A stretch of 64,000 nt of DNA from contig NZ_QJRL01000016.1 in the NCBI RefSeq assembly GCF_003205205.1, positions 50,426 to 114,425 of the forward strand. Direction: 5' to 3'. Under the pieces are notes generated by a model. It was given only the letters and a program-made list of their open reading frames with translations, had not been told where the DNA came from and did no database searches. Position numbers and translations under genes: made by a program. This stretch comes from Pseudomonas sp. LB-090624. Lineage in GTDB: Bacteria > Pseudomonadota > Gammaproteobacteria > Pseudomonadales > Pseudomonadaceae. Of this stretch, positions 38,082 through 46,512 are shown piece by piece (the stretch's first letter is position 1; the number at the start of each line of letters is the position of its first letter).

Positions 38082-38115
38082 TGGGAGCCCAACGCCGGGC
38101 TCCCAGTCCCTTTTT
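38082..38115. terminator. Bidirectional terminator between AKR and traX-like genes
   Basis: TGGGAGCCC, AACGCC, GGGCTCCCA: a 9-bp perfect stem, followed on the plus strand by GTCCCTTTTTC. It lies between convergent genes. Confidence 0.75.
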
Positions 38116-38136
38116 CATCGCGGCCCGATGCCTGGC

Positions 38137-38829
38137 TCATGACAGGACCTTGATGACCAGCAAATGCAGCGGATAGAACAGGTAACCCCAGCGCCCCACC
38201 GCAGGCACCCGCCATTCATCCTGCCGTAACAGCAGCACCCCGAGCGGAATCGCCAGGGCTGCGGCAACCAGTGTCAGCACCGTAAACGGTGCCAACAGGT
38301 GCTCGCGCAACCAGCTATTGGTCAGATTGCCGCCCGCAGCCAACAGGCAAGGCAACAACCCGACAACCCCACCTTGCCTGCGCGCCATCAAGCAGGCGCC
38401 CGGCAGCAACACCCCCGGCAACCCATACATCAGCTGCTCACGCAACAACCAACCTGCCAGCAGGCTGGCGATGCCAAGCACGCGTGCCGATATCAAGGGG
38501 TGATGCACACCCCAGGCAACCACCAGCCCCAATGCCAGGGTGGGCATCACGCTGAATGTCTGCGAGCCACTGTCCAGCCAACGATACGCAGGCTCGGACA
38601 GCACCACGAACATCAGCATCAGCGCCAGATAGCGCAGGTTGCCAAGGGTATACAGCGCCCCCGCCCCGGCTCGCCCCACGTTCACTGCTATCGCCAGGCA
38701 GAACAGTGGAAACGCCAGCCGCCCCAACACGAACAGGCCATCGGCCTCGGGCCACAGAAAACGCAAGTGATCGACGACCATGGTCAACATCGCCGTCCAT
38801 TTGACCAGATCCAGCCCGGCCGAGCGCAC
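38137..38829 (-). CDS. TraX family membrane protein
   Basis: A 230-residue polytopic membrane protein that starts with GTG. The N-terminus LDLVKWTAMLTMVVDHL, then GRLAFPLFCLAIAVN, and the C-terminal GYLFYPLHLLVIKVLS match TraX. F-plasmid TraX N-acetylates pilin; chromosomal relatives are common and their acceptors are unknown. It starts 3 bp after the stop of the upstream YdjM-like gene, so the pair is co-translated. No other conjugation gene is present. Confidence 0.8.
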   Translation of the reverse strand: MRSAGLDLVKWTAMLTMVVDHLRFLWPEADGLFVLGRLAFPLFCLAIAVNVGRAGAGALYTLGNLRYLALMLMFVVLSEPAYRWLDSGSQTFSVMPTLALGLVVAWGVHHPLISARVLGIASLLAGWLLREQLMYGLPGVLLPGACLMARRQGGVVGLLPCLLAAGGNLTNSWLREHLLAPFTVLTLVAAALAIPLGVLLLRQDEWRVPAVGRWGYLFYPLHLLVIKVLS

Positions 38830-38832
38830 TAC

Positions 38833-39918
38833 CTAGCGCTCGCGCTCTGCGGGGCTGACGCCCAGATAGCGCTCGGTCCACACTGCCAGAGGCAAGGGTG
38901 GCTGCTGGTCGACAATGCGCCGCCAGATCAACGCGAGGTCTGCGCCACTGAACATCGAACCTGGGCCAGCGCCCTGGAACATCGAAGGCACATCGACAAT
39001 CCAGCGCCCCTGGTTGTCACGGTGGGCCATGTTGAAACGGAAGGTGTAGTTGCCTGGAATACCCATACGCAGGTCGGTGACCACCAGCGCATCACCGACC
39101 TGGTCGTAGCGCAGCCAGTCATCGGTGAACCAGCGCAACCGCTGGTGCAGGGGATCATCGCTCAGCGCTTGCGCAAGCTGCAGGTTTCGCGACAGGCGCT
39201 GCATCTCTGGCGCTTGTCGGTCGAATGCACTGCTGATGCCTTCGTAGTAGTCCCCTTCCGCGGTCTTGGCCAGCACCCGCCAGACCAGGCTGTTGAACGC
39301 GATCGGCACGGCGCGGACCTCGCTGGTAGCGATGCCGCGCTGGTGCAGCGCCGCCTCGAAGCGCTGCTCGGCCGCCATGCGCCCGGCAAGGCCAAACCCC
39401 AGGTAGGCGGTACTGAATACCAACGCCAGGGTCAACAGGCGTTCAGCCCTGGCAGTCACGCCCTTGGCGATGGCGTAGATGACCGCCAGCAGCAGGGGCA
39501 CGGTATAGACCGGGTCGATGATAAACACCGCCGCCCAGCTTTGCGGGGTACCTTGCAGCGGCCAAAACAGCTGCGTGCCGTAGACCGTGAAGGCGTCCAG
39601 CAACGGGTGGGTAACCAGCACCAGCCAGAATGCGAGGAACAGCCGTGGCAAGGTATAGCCCTTGCCAGGCCAGCATTTGTTGACCAGCCAGGCCAGCAGC
39701 AAGGCCAACCCCGTGAGCACGAACAGCGAGTGGGAAAAGCCACGGTGGTAGGTCATCTGCGACACCGGGTCGGCGTAGCGGATGATCACATCGAGGTCGG
39801 GCAGCGTGCCCAGCGCTGCGCCATACAGCAGCGCGCGGCGGCCCTGGATGCGACCGAGCACGGTGCCTTGCAGGGCAGCGCCGAGTACAGCTTGGGTGAT
39901 GGAGTCCAAGGGGTGCAT
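38833..39918 (-). CDS. Inner-membrane metal-dependent hydrolase, YdjM-like
   Basis: A 361-residue protein starting MHPLDSITQAVLGAALQG. Family residues include GTLPDLDVII, YHRGFSHSLFVL and LLDAFTVYGTQLF, with His/Asp metal ligands near membrane helices. The long C-terminal half is soluble and family-specific. E. coli YdjM is LexA-regulated; no function is known. It is followed by a traX-like gene 3 bp downstream. Confidence 0.8.
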   Translation of the reverse strand: MHPLDSITQAVLGAALQGTVLGRIQGRRALLYGAALGTLPDLDVIIRYADPVSQMTYHRGFSHSLFVLTGLALLLAWLVNKCWPGKGYTLPRLFLAFWLVLVTHPLLDAFTVYGTQLFWPLQGTPQSWAAVFIIDPVYTVPLLLAVIYAIAKGVTARAERLLTLALVFSTAYLGFGLAGRMAAEQRFEAALHQRGIATSEVRAVPIAFNSLVWRVLAKTAEGDYYEGISSAFDRQAPEMQRLSRNLQLAQALSDDPLHQRLRWFTDDWLRYDQVGDALVVTDLRMGIPGNYTFRFNMAHRDNQGRWIVDVPSMFQGAGPGSMFSGADLALIWRRIVDQQPPLPLAVWTERYLGVSPAERER

Positions 39919-40054
39919 TCCTGGCAGGTGATCGCTGGAAACTACCCTCAACCAAGGCCGATAGGCAAATGCCTGCCTTGTTGCTGATGCAACGGTCCAC
40001 CTGGGTGCGCTCCTGCAAAAGGCGCCTGAAGCGTGAGAACGCACCGGGCCGCGG

Positions 40055-41305
40055 TTAGAACAACTGCCAGGTATAAACCAGCGTCAGGCGGTTCTCGTCG
40101 ATATCGCTGCGGTAGTTGGACCGCGCCATGGCGTTCCTCACGCGAATCCCCAGCCCCTTCAGTACCCCGCTCTGCACCGCATAGCCAATATCCAGATCGC
40201 GCTCGCGGTCGCGCCCTTCATAGCCCTGCCCGGTATCCACATTGTTACCGGTTATGTAGCGCACCGTCGCCGTCAGCCCAGGTACGCCCATGGCGGCGAA
40301 GTTGTAGTCGTAGCGCACTTGGTAAGAGCGTTCATCGGTGTAGGCGAACTCATACGTCGGTACCTCGTTACCCAGCGGCGAGATGTTGGCGAACACCCGT
40401 GGGAAAGGGCTGTCGCCATATATGCCCTGGTAGCCTGCGTGGAAGCTGTGCCCGCCATGCCGGGCGGTGAACATCGAGAAGAACGCCTGGTTGTCGATGT
40501 TGCCCAGCAATGCACCGCCCTCTTCACGCGCGGTGAAATAGCCCAGGTTGGCGCTGAGCACCCATTCCCCCACTGGCTTGCTGTGCTTGAAGCCGACAAA
40601 GCCTTGCTCGTAGATATCCTCCAGCTGGCCGTACCACAGGCTGACACTGCTCTGGTTGGCATTGAACGCGTAGTCGCCGCCAACGTAGTTGAAGGCATCG
40701 CTCTGGGCCTGGCGCATCGGCACATGGCCAAGCATCGCGTTCATCTTGCCGTCGCCGCCCTCGTTGCGCAGGTGGGTGCTTTTCAGGTGGCCGGCCTGTA
40801 CGGTCAGCCCGTCGATCTCCGCCGAACTGATACTGGCCCCCTGATAAGTGGGTGGTAACAGGCGGATATCACTGAACGTCAGTACCGGCAAGTTGGGTTG
40901 CAGCTCACCCACACGGAGTTCGGTCTTCGACAGGCGCGCCTTGAAGGTGGGTGCCAGGCGGCTGTACTCATCGGCAGCGCGGCCATCACCGTGCACCGGC
41001 AGCAGGCCGGTGTTCACCCGGTCGGGGCTGCTGTCGAGCTTGATGCCCAGCAGGCCCAGGGCATCCACGCCAAAGCCGACCCTCCCCGGGGTGTAACCGC
41101 TCCTGAAGTCGAGGATGAAACCCTGGGCCCACTCCTCGGCCCTGGACTGCTGGTTGGCCCCGACAATGTCGGAAAAATCGCGGCTGAAGTAGTAGTTACG
41201 GGCGCTCAGGGTGGCCTTCGAGTCCTCGAAGAAGCCGCCTTCGGCAGCCAGCAATGGTTGGCTGAGCAAAGTCAGGCCCAGGGCGACGCAAGGGGTGTGA
41301 TTCAT
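40055..41305 (-). CDS. benF: OprD-family porin of the benzoate cluster (BenF-like)
   Basis: A 416-residue outer-membrane protein with a signal peptide (ALGLTLLSQPLLAAEGG) and the OprD N-terminal motif GFFEDSKATLSARNYYFSRD. It is an 18-strand barrel porin that ends with YTWQLF, the C-terminal Phe needed for assembly. BenF of P. putida/P. fluorescens passes benzoate. It is the last gene of the run benABCDKEF and lies 54 bp after benE. Confidence 0.88.
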   Translation of the reverse strand: MNHTPCVALGLTLLSQPLLAAEGGFFEDSKATLSARNYYFSRDFSDIVGANQQSRAEEWAQGFILDFRSGYTPGRVGFGVDALGLLGIKLDSSPDRVNTGLLPVHGDGRAADEYSRLAPTFKARLSKTELRVGELQPNLPVLTFSDIRLLPPTYQGASISSAEIDGLTVQAGHLKSTHLRNEGGDGKMNAMLGHVPMRQAQSDAFNYVGGDYAFNANQSSVSLWYGQLEDIYEQGFVGFKHSKPVGEWVLSANLGYFTAREEGGALLGNIDNQAFFSMFTARHGGHSFHAGYQGIYGDSPFPRVFANISPLGNEVPTYEFAYTDERSYQVRYDYNFAAMGVPGLTATVRYITGNNVDTGQGYEGRDRERDLDIGYAVQSGVLKGLGIRVRNAMARSNYRSDIDENRLTLVYTWQLF

Positions 41306-41359
41306 TCCGAAGCTCTCTTGATCTTGTTGTTATGGGTAAAGCGTTGGGAACACGGCAAT

Positions 41360-42559
41360 TCAGGATGTACGGCGCAGCACCTCCCGGACACGTGGCCGGC
41401 GCAGCCTGAGCAGGGCGTGGGCCAACACGCCGAACAGCAACCCCCAGAACGCTGCCGACAGCCCGAGGAACGCCACCCCGGAAGCGGTGACCAGGAAGGT
41501 GAACAGCCCGGCATCACGCTCTGCCGGCTCTGCCAGGCTGCGGGCCAAGGCCTCGCTGATGGCGCCATACAGGGCCAGGCCAGCCAAGGCAGCGATCAGT
41601 GCGGCAGGAAAGGCTGCGAACAAAGACATCAAGGTGGCGCCCGCGATGCCCAGCAGCAGGTACAGCCCACTGCCAGCCACTGCCGCCACGTAGCGCCGGC
41701 GTGGGTCCTCGTGGGCTTCATGCCCGGTACACAGGCTGGCAGTGACCGCCGCCAGGTTCAGCCCGTGGCAACCAAACGGCGCCAGGACAGTACCGGCCAG
41801 GGCACTGGCACCGATCAGCGGGCTGGCCGGCGTGCTGTAGCCGGCGTTACGCAATACCGCCATGCCAGGCATGAACTGCCCGGTCAGCGCCACCAGCACC
41901 AGGGGCAGTGCCAGGCTGAACACGGCTGGCAGGCTGAACTGCGGGGTGATCCACTGGGGTGACGCAAGCGCCAGCACCAGCGCCTCGCTACGGAACGCGC
42001 CGCTGGCCACTGTTACCAACGTGCCCACGCAAAGTACGGCGGCCACTGCATAGCGGGGCTGTAACCGGCGCATCAGCACGTAGGTGACGAACATCCCCAG
42101 CACCAGCAACGGCTGCACCGGCAATGCCCGGAACACCTCGATGCCGAAACTGAACAGGATGCCGGCCTGCATGCCCGCAGCGATCGACCCTGGCAGGCGC
42201 GCGATGATGCGGTCGAACGCCCCGCTGATGCCGATCAGCAGCAGGATCAGGTTGGCCACCAGATAAGCCCCCACGGCCTGGGCCAGGCCCAATTGCGGCA
42301 ACGCGGTGACCAGCAGTGCCGAGCCAGGGATGGACCAGGCGATCACCACCGGTACGCGGTAGCGCAGGCTGAGCAGCGCACCCAGCACCGCGCTGCCCAT
42401 GGACACCGCCCAGACCCAGGATGACAGTTGCCGGTGCGACAGGCCGGCGGCTTCGGCGGCGTGGAAGATGATCACCAATGGCCCAGCATAGGAAATCATC
42501 GTGGCGATGCAGCCTGCCACGATGGCGGACAGCGAGCTGTCCCTGATCAAGGTTTTCAT
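41360..42559 (-). CDS. benE: Benzoate/H+ symporter BenE
   Basis: A 399-residue, 12-helix permease of the BenE family, with SYAGPLVIIFHAAEAAGLS in the first helices, AWSIPGSALLVTALPQ and GCHGLNLAAVTAS. It carries benzoate across the inner membrane with protons. It begins 69 bp after benK; in P. putida KT2440 a catechol dioxygenase gene (catA2) occupies this position, but here nothing fits in the gap. Confidence 0.9.
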   Translation of the reverse strand: MKTLIRDSSLSAIVAGCIATMISYAGPLVIIFHAAEAAGLSHRQLSSWVWAVSMGSAVLGALLSLRYRVPVVIAWSIPGSALLVTALPQLGLAQAVGAYLVANLILLLIGISGAFDRIIARLPGSIAAGMQAGILFSFGIEVFRALPVQPLLVLGMFVTYVLMRRLQPRYAVAAVLCVGTLVTVASGAFRSEALVLALASPQWITPQFSLPAVFSLALPLVLVALTGQFMPGMAVLRNAGYSTPASPLIGASALAGTVLAPFGCHGLNLAAVTASLCTGHEAHEDPRRRYVAAVAGSGLYLLLGIAGATLMSLFAAFPAALIAALAGLALYGAISEALARSLAEPAERDAGLFTFLVTASGVAFLGLSAAFWGLLFGVLAHALLRLRRPRVREVLRRTS

Positions 42560-42628
42560 GAATTTCTCGCAAGGCAGCTGCCGGCCTGGTGGCTGGCTTT
42601 GGTGGTGTGTTGCCTGCTTCGCGGTGGC

Positions 42629-43948
42629 TTAGGCCTCCTGCAAAGCCCGTGACCGCCCACTGGCTAGGTGTACGGCCATGGCCAGCGCCGCGATCGCACC
42701 AGGAATGGCGAATGCGATGAAATTGAGTTGCAGCGGCAGGTTGATGCCCATCAGCGCGCCACCCAGCAGTGGGCCGACGATGGCGCCGTTGCGGCCGATG
42801 CCCGAAGCCCAACCCAGGCCGGTGGAGCGCACCGACAGGCCGTACATCTGTGCAGCGCCGGCATACAGCAGGATCTGCGTGCCGATGGTAGTGGCACCGG
42901 CAATGAAGATCAGCAGGTACAGCACCGGCATAGGGCTGTTCACACCCAGCAGGCTGATCGACAGCGCGGCCGCAATGAAGAACACCACCTTGACCTTGAC
43001 CAGGTTGTAGCGGTCGCCCAACCAGCCGCCGAGGATTGCCCCGGCCATGCCGCCGAAGTTCAGTGCCAGCAGGAACGACAAGCTGGAGCCCAGGCTGTAA
43101 CCGGCGTTGGCCATCAGTTTCGGTAGCCACGAACTGAGCGCATAGACCATCAGCAGGCAACAGAAGAACGCCAGCCACAGCGCCAAGGTGCGAATGGCCA
43201 GGCCGTTTCTGAACAGATCGAGCACCGATGCCCCGCCGGCTTTGCGATCAGTTGCCTGCAGCACATCATCGGCCTGTACATCGCAGCCTGGGTCCAGTCG
43301 CTTCAGCAGCCCTCGCGCCTGGTCGCTACGCCCCTGGCGCACCAGAAAACCGATCGACTCTGGCAGGTAGTAGAGAATCACCGGCAACAGCAGCAGCGGC
43401 ACGGCCGCGGCAAAGAACATGGATTCCCAGCCGTAGCGTGGCAGCATGAAAATGCCGACACCCGCCGACAGCATGCCACCCAGCGAATAACCACTGAACA
43501 TGATCGCCACCAGCGTGCTGCGCAGGCGCTTGGGCGCGTATTCGTTCATCAATGCCACGGCGTTGGGCATCAGGCCGCCACAGCCCAGGCCGGCGATGAA
43601 GCGATAGATGCCGAATTCACTGGGGCTGCTGGCGAAGCCATTGAGGATGGTCGCCCCCGAGAACAAGGCAAAGCAGATGGCAATGCCCTTCTTGCGCCCG
43701 ATGCGATCAGCCAGGCTGCCGAAGGCCAAGGCGCCGAACATCATGCCGAACAGCGCATAGCTGCCCAGGGCACCGGCCTGCAAGGGGGTCAGGCCCCACT
43801 CTTTCATGATGACCGGCAGTACCACACCGTAGATGAACAGGTCATAGCCGTCGAAAATCAGCAGCAGGCCGCACCAGGCCATGACCATCCAGTGGAACGA
43901 GGTAAAGCGCGCGTTATCGATGATCGGGTGTACGTCAAGGGTTCGCAT
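42629..43948 (-). CDS. benK: Aromatic acid:H+ symporter BenK (MFS, AAHS family)
   Basis: A 439-residue MFS permease with 12 helices. GYDLFIYGVVLPVIMKEW and FGSLADRIGRKKG (the MFS loop 2-3 motif) place it in the aromatic acid:H+ symporter family beside BenK and PcaK. It imports benzoate. The gene follows benD by 57 bp in the same operon. Confidence 0.9.
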   Translation of the reverse strand: MRTLDVHPIIDNARFTSFHWMVMAWCGLLLIFDGYDLFIYGVVLPVIMKEWGLTPLQAGALGSYALFGMMFGALAFGSLADRIGRKKGIAICFALFSGATILNGFASSPSEFGIYRFIAGLGCGGLMPNAVALMNEYAPKRLRSTLVAIMFSGYSLGGMLSAGVGIFMLPRYGWESMFFAAAVPLLLLPVILYYLPESIGFLVRQGRSDQARGLLKRLDPGCDVQADDVLQATDRKAGGASVLDLFRNGLAIRTLALWLAFFCCLLMVYALSSWLPKLMANAGYSLGSSLSFLLALNFGGMAGAILGGWLGDRYNLVKVKVVFFIAAALSISLLGVNSPMPVLYLLIFIAGATTIGTQILLYAGAAQMYGLSVRSTGLGWASGIGRNGAIVGPLLGGALMGINLPLQLNFIAFAIPGAIAALAMAVHLASGRSRALQEA

Positions 43949-44005
43949 GGCATCTGTCGCTCTTGTTTTTGTTGTGTTGGAAAGCTGTTGCCCTGAAGGT
44001 GTTGC

Positions 44006-44767
44006 TTAGCCGAGGTCACCGCCCCCTACCGGCAGGGTCACGCCGGTGATGTACGAGGCTTCGTCGGACGCCAGGAACAGAATGGCCCCGACCTGTTCGT
44101 CGATGCTGCCGTAGCGGTGCATCAGGCTGCTGTCGAGGGTCTGGTCGACGATCTGCTGGTACCAGTGCTTTTCCTGCTCGGTTTGCGCTGCACTGTTGCG
44201 GGGTACGCGCCGGGGCGGCGCTTCGGTGCCACCCGGCGCGGTGGCGTTGACCCGGATCCCGCGGCCCGCCGTTTCGAAGGCCAGGCAAGCGGTAAGCGCA
44301 TTGACGCCGCCTTTGGCCGCGCCATAGGGCACACGGTTGACGCCGCGGGTGGCGATGGAAGAAACGTTGACGATGACGCCGCTGCCGCGTTCGAGCATGT
44401 ACGGCAGCGCAGCATGGCAGCACCACAATGTCGGAAACAGCGAACGGCGTACTTCGGCCTCGATCTGTTCGACATCGTAGTGCTCGAAAGGCTTGGCCCA
44501 GATGGTGCCGCCGACGTTGTTGACCAAGATGTCGAGGCGGCCGAAGGTTTCCACCGCACTGGCCATGACCCGGGCGCAATCGGTATGTAGTTCCAGGTCG
44601 GCGTTGAGGGTAAGCATGCCTTCACCCGCCAGCTCGTGGACCAGTTCGGAACGGTCCACCGCTACCACTTGCGCACCTTCGGCCTTGAGCCGCCAGCACA
44701 CGCCACGGCCGATGCCTTGTGCGGCGCCGGTGACCAGGGCAACCTTGCCTTGGAATCTGTTGTTCAT
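44006..44767 (-). CDS. benD: Benzoate cis-diol dehydrogenase BenD
   Basis: A 253-residue short-chain dehydrogenase with VTGAAQGIGRGVCW, NNVGGTIW and the YGAAKGGVNA catalytic motif. It oxidises and decarboxylates the cis-dihydrodiol of benzoate to catechol with NAD+. The ATG at 44767, preceded by GGAG, was preferred to a TTG two codons upstream. A 177-bp gap with a large palindrome separates it from benC. Confidence 0.93.
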   Translation of the reverse strand: MNNRFQGKVALVTGAAQGIGRGVCWRLKAEGAQVVAVDRSELVHELAGEGMLTLNADLELHTDCARVMASAVETFGRLDILVNNVGGTIWAKPFEHYDVEQIEAEVRRSLFPTLWCCHAALPYMLERGSGVIVNVSSIATRGVNRVPYGAAKGGVNALTACLAFETAGRGIRVNATAPGGTEAPPRRVPRNSAAQTEQEKHWYQQIVDQTLDSSLMHRYGSIDEQVGAILFLASDEASYITGVTLPVGGGDLG

Positions 44768-44842
44768 ATGCAAATCTCCAGTTCGCGAGAGACCCTGTGG
44801 CAGCCACTGTCTTGCTCAAAGCCTGAAAGGCTGCGCGATGAC

Positions 44843-44910
44843 TGTGGGAGCGGGCATGCCCGCGAACACGGGCGAAGCCCGTGCCCTCCACCGCGCAGCC
44901 CGTTCCCACA
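44843..44910. repeat. REP-type palindrome between benC and benD
   Basis: A 68-bp element with outer arms TGTGGGAGCGGGC and GCCCGTTCCCACA (12 of 13 pair) and an inner ACGGGC-GAA-GCCCGT hairpin. It sits inside the ben operon and could stabilise or partly terminate the transcript. Confidence 0.7.
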
Positions 44911-44944
44911 GGGTCGGCGTATTGCTTTGAATCAGAGGGGGCTG

Positions 44945-45955
44945 TCAGGCCGCAGCCGCAAACTTCTCGTAGTAGAAGTTGGCCGGGGTGATGCCCTGTT
45001 CCCGCACGTACTGGCTGACCGCCTCGACCATCGGCGGCGGCCCGCACAGGTACACATCGACATCGCCGTCGTTGAGGTGGCGTGGCTCGATGTGCTGGGT
45101 CACATAGCCCTTTTGCGGGTACTGACTGTCCGGGTTGGCCACGCAGGCGCTGTAGGTGAAGTTGGGGATGCGTGCTGCCAACGCCTGCAGGCGGTCGAGC
45201 TCGACCAGGTCAAAGTCGTTGGTCACTCCGTAGATCAGGTGCAACGGGTGCTCGCTACCCTGCTCGGCGATCTTCTCCAGCATCGCCGTGAACGGCGCCA
45301 GCCCGGTACCACCGGCCAACAGCAACAGCGGGCGCTGGATCGGCCGCAGGTAGAAACTGCCCAACGGCCCGGCCAGGCTCAGGCTGTCGCCAGCCTTGGC
45401 AAGGTTGGTCAGGAAGCTGCTCATCAGCCCGCCCGGCACGTTGCGGATCAGGAAGCTGACTTCGCCGTCCTTCTGCAGCGAGCTGAACGAATAGGCCCGG
45501 CTGTGCTCGCTGCCCGGCACCTTGAGGTTGACGTACTGCCCTGGCAGGAAGGCCAGGCGGCTCAAGGCCTCGCCCTTGATCGACAGGGCAATGGTACTGG
45601 CCGAAAGCTGGCGCACAGCGCTGATGGCGGCCTCGAAACTGGCCTGCTCGGTCTTGCACAGCTGCGACGAGGCCGGAATGCGGATGACGCAGTCGCTTTC
45701 GGCGCGCATCTGGCACGTCAGCACGTAGCCTGCGGCAATTTCGTCCTCGCTCAGTGCGTCTTCGATGAAGTTGTCGCCAAGCTCATAACGCCCGGACTCA
45801 GCCTTGCATTTGCAGGTCCCGCAAGCGCCGTCGCGGCAGTCCAGCGGAATGTTTATACCCTGGCGGTAAGCGGCGTCGGCCACGGTTTCTTGAGCGGTGG
45901 CTTCAATGAAACGGGTAACCCCGTCTTCGAAATTCAGTGCGATCTGGTAGCTCAT
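44945..45955 (-). CDS. benC: Benzoate dioxygenase reductase BenC
   Basis: A 336-residue protein with an N-terminal plant-type [2Fe-2S] ferredoxin domain (Cys40, Cys45, Cys48 in DCRDGACGTCKC, fourth Cys in VLTCQM). An FAD domain (RAYSFSS) and an NADH domain (GGTGLAPFTAML) follow. It passes electrons from NADH to the BenAB oxygenase. It starts 71 bp after benB. Confidence 0.94.
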   Translation of the reverse strand: MSYQIALNFEDGVTRFIEATAQETVADAAYRQGINIPLDCRDGACGTCKCKAESGRYELGDNFIEDALSEDEIAAGYVLTCQMRAESDCVIRIPASSQLCKTEQASFEAAISAVRQLSASTIALSIKGEALSRLAFLPGQYVNLKVPGSEHSRAYSFSSLQKDGEVSFLIRNVPGGLMSSFLTNLAKAGDSLSLAGPLGSFYLRPIQRPLLLLAGGTGLAPFTAMLEKIAEQGSEHPLHLIYGVTNDFDLVELDRLQALAARIPNFTYSACVANPDSQYPQKGYVTQHIEPRHLNDGDVDVYLCGPPPMVEAVSQYVREQGITPANFYYEKFAAAA

Positions 45956-46026
45956 GTTGCACCTCGCGGGCGAGCCGGGCCACGGCGCATCACAGGACGC
46001 ACCGGGCAATGCTCGCAAACCCTGTA

Positions 46027-46512
46027 TCAGATGTGGTAGATGTCGATGACCTGGCGCACGTAGTCGTTCTTCAGCACCACCTTCTTGGCCTTGATCAGCG
46101 GCTGCTCGCCGCGCAGGTCGAGGGTGTAGAAGCTGGTGCCGAAGTAACTGTCGGTGGTCTTGTAGCGGAAGCTGAGGGTGTGCCAGTTGAAGCGCACCTG
46201 GCAGCTGCCTTCGCCCTGCTCGACGATCTCGATGTTGCTGATGTTGTGCGAGGTGCGGGTGTCGGGCACGGTCGCACTGGAGCGCTCGGTCTTGATGCGG
46301 AACACGCGGTCTTCCAGGCCGCCACGGTTGCCGTACCAAATCAGCGAGATCTCGCTTTGTGGGTCTTCGGTGAGGGTGTCGTCATCATCCCAACTCGGCA
46401 TCCAGAAGCTGGCATCGCTGGCATACAGCTCCAGCCACTGGTCCCACTGGGCATCGTCCAGGTAGCGCGCTTCGCGGTAGAGAAAGTCGCGCACGGTTTC
46501 ATACAGGCTCAT
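46027..46512 (-). CDS. benB: Benzoate 1,2-dioxygenase beta subunit BenB
   Basis: A 161-residue small subunit of a ring-hydroxylating dioxygenase (YDDAQWDQWLELYASDASFWMP, then SFYTLDLRGEQ). It is structural in the (alpha-beta)3 oxygenase. Its start overlaps the benA stop by 4 bp (ATGA). Confidence 0.94.
   Translation of the reverse strand: MSLYETVRDFLYREARYLDDAQWDQWLELYASDASFWMPSWDDDDTLTEDPQSEISLIWYGNRGGLEDRVFRIKTERSSATVPDTRTSHNISNIEIVEQGEGSCQVRFNWHTLSFRYKTTDSYFGTSFYTLDLRGEQPLIKAKKVVLKNDYVRQVIDIYHI

Noticed and set aside
38137..38829. Conjugative element signalled by a traX-like gene
   Set aside because: TraX relatives are common as single chromosomal genes and no other transfer gene is present.
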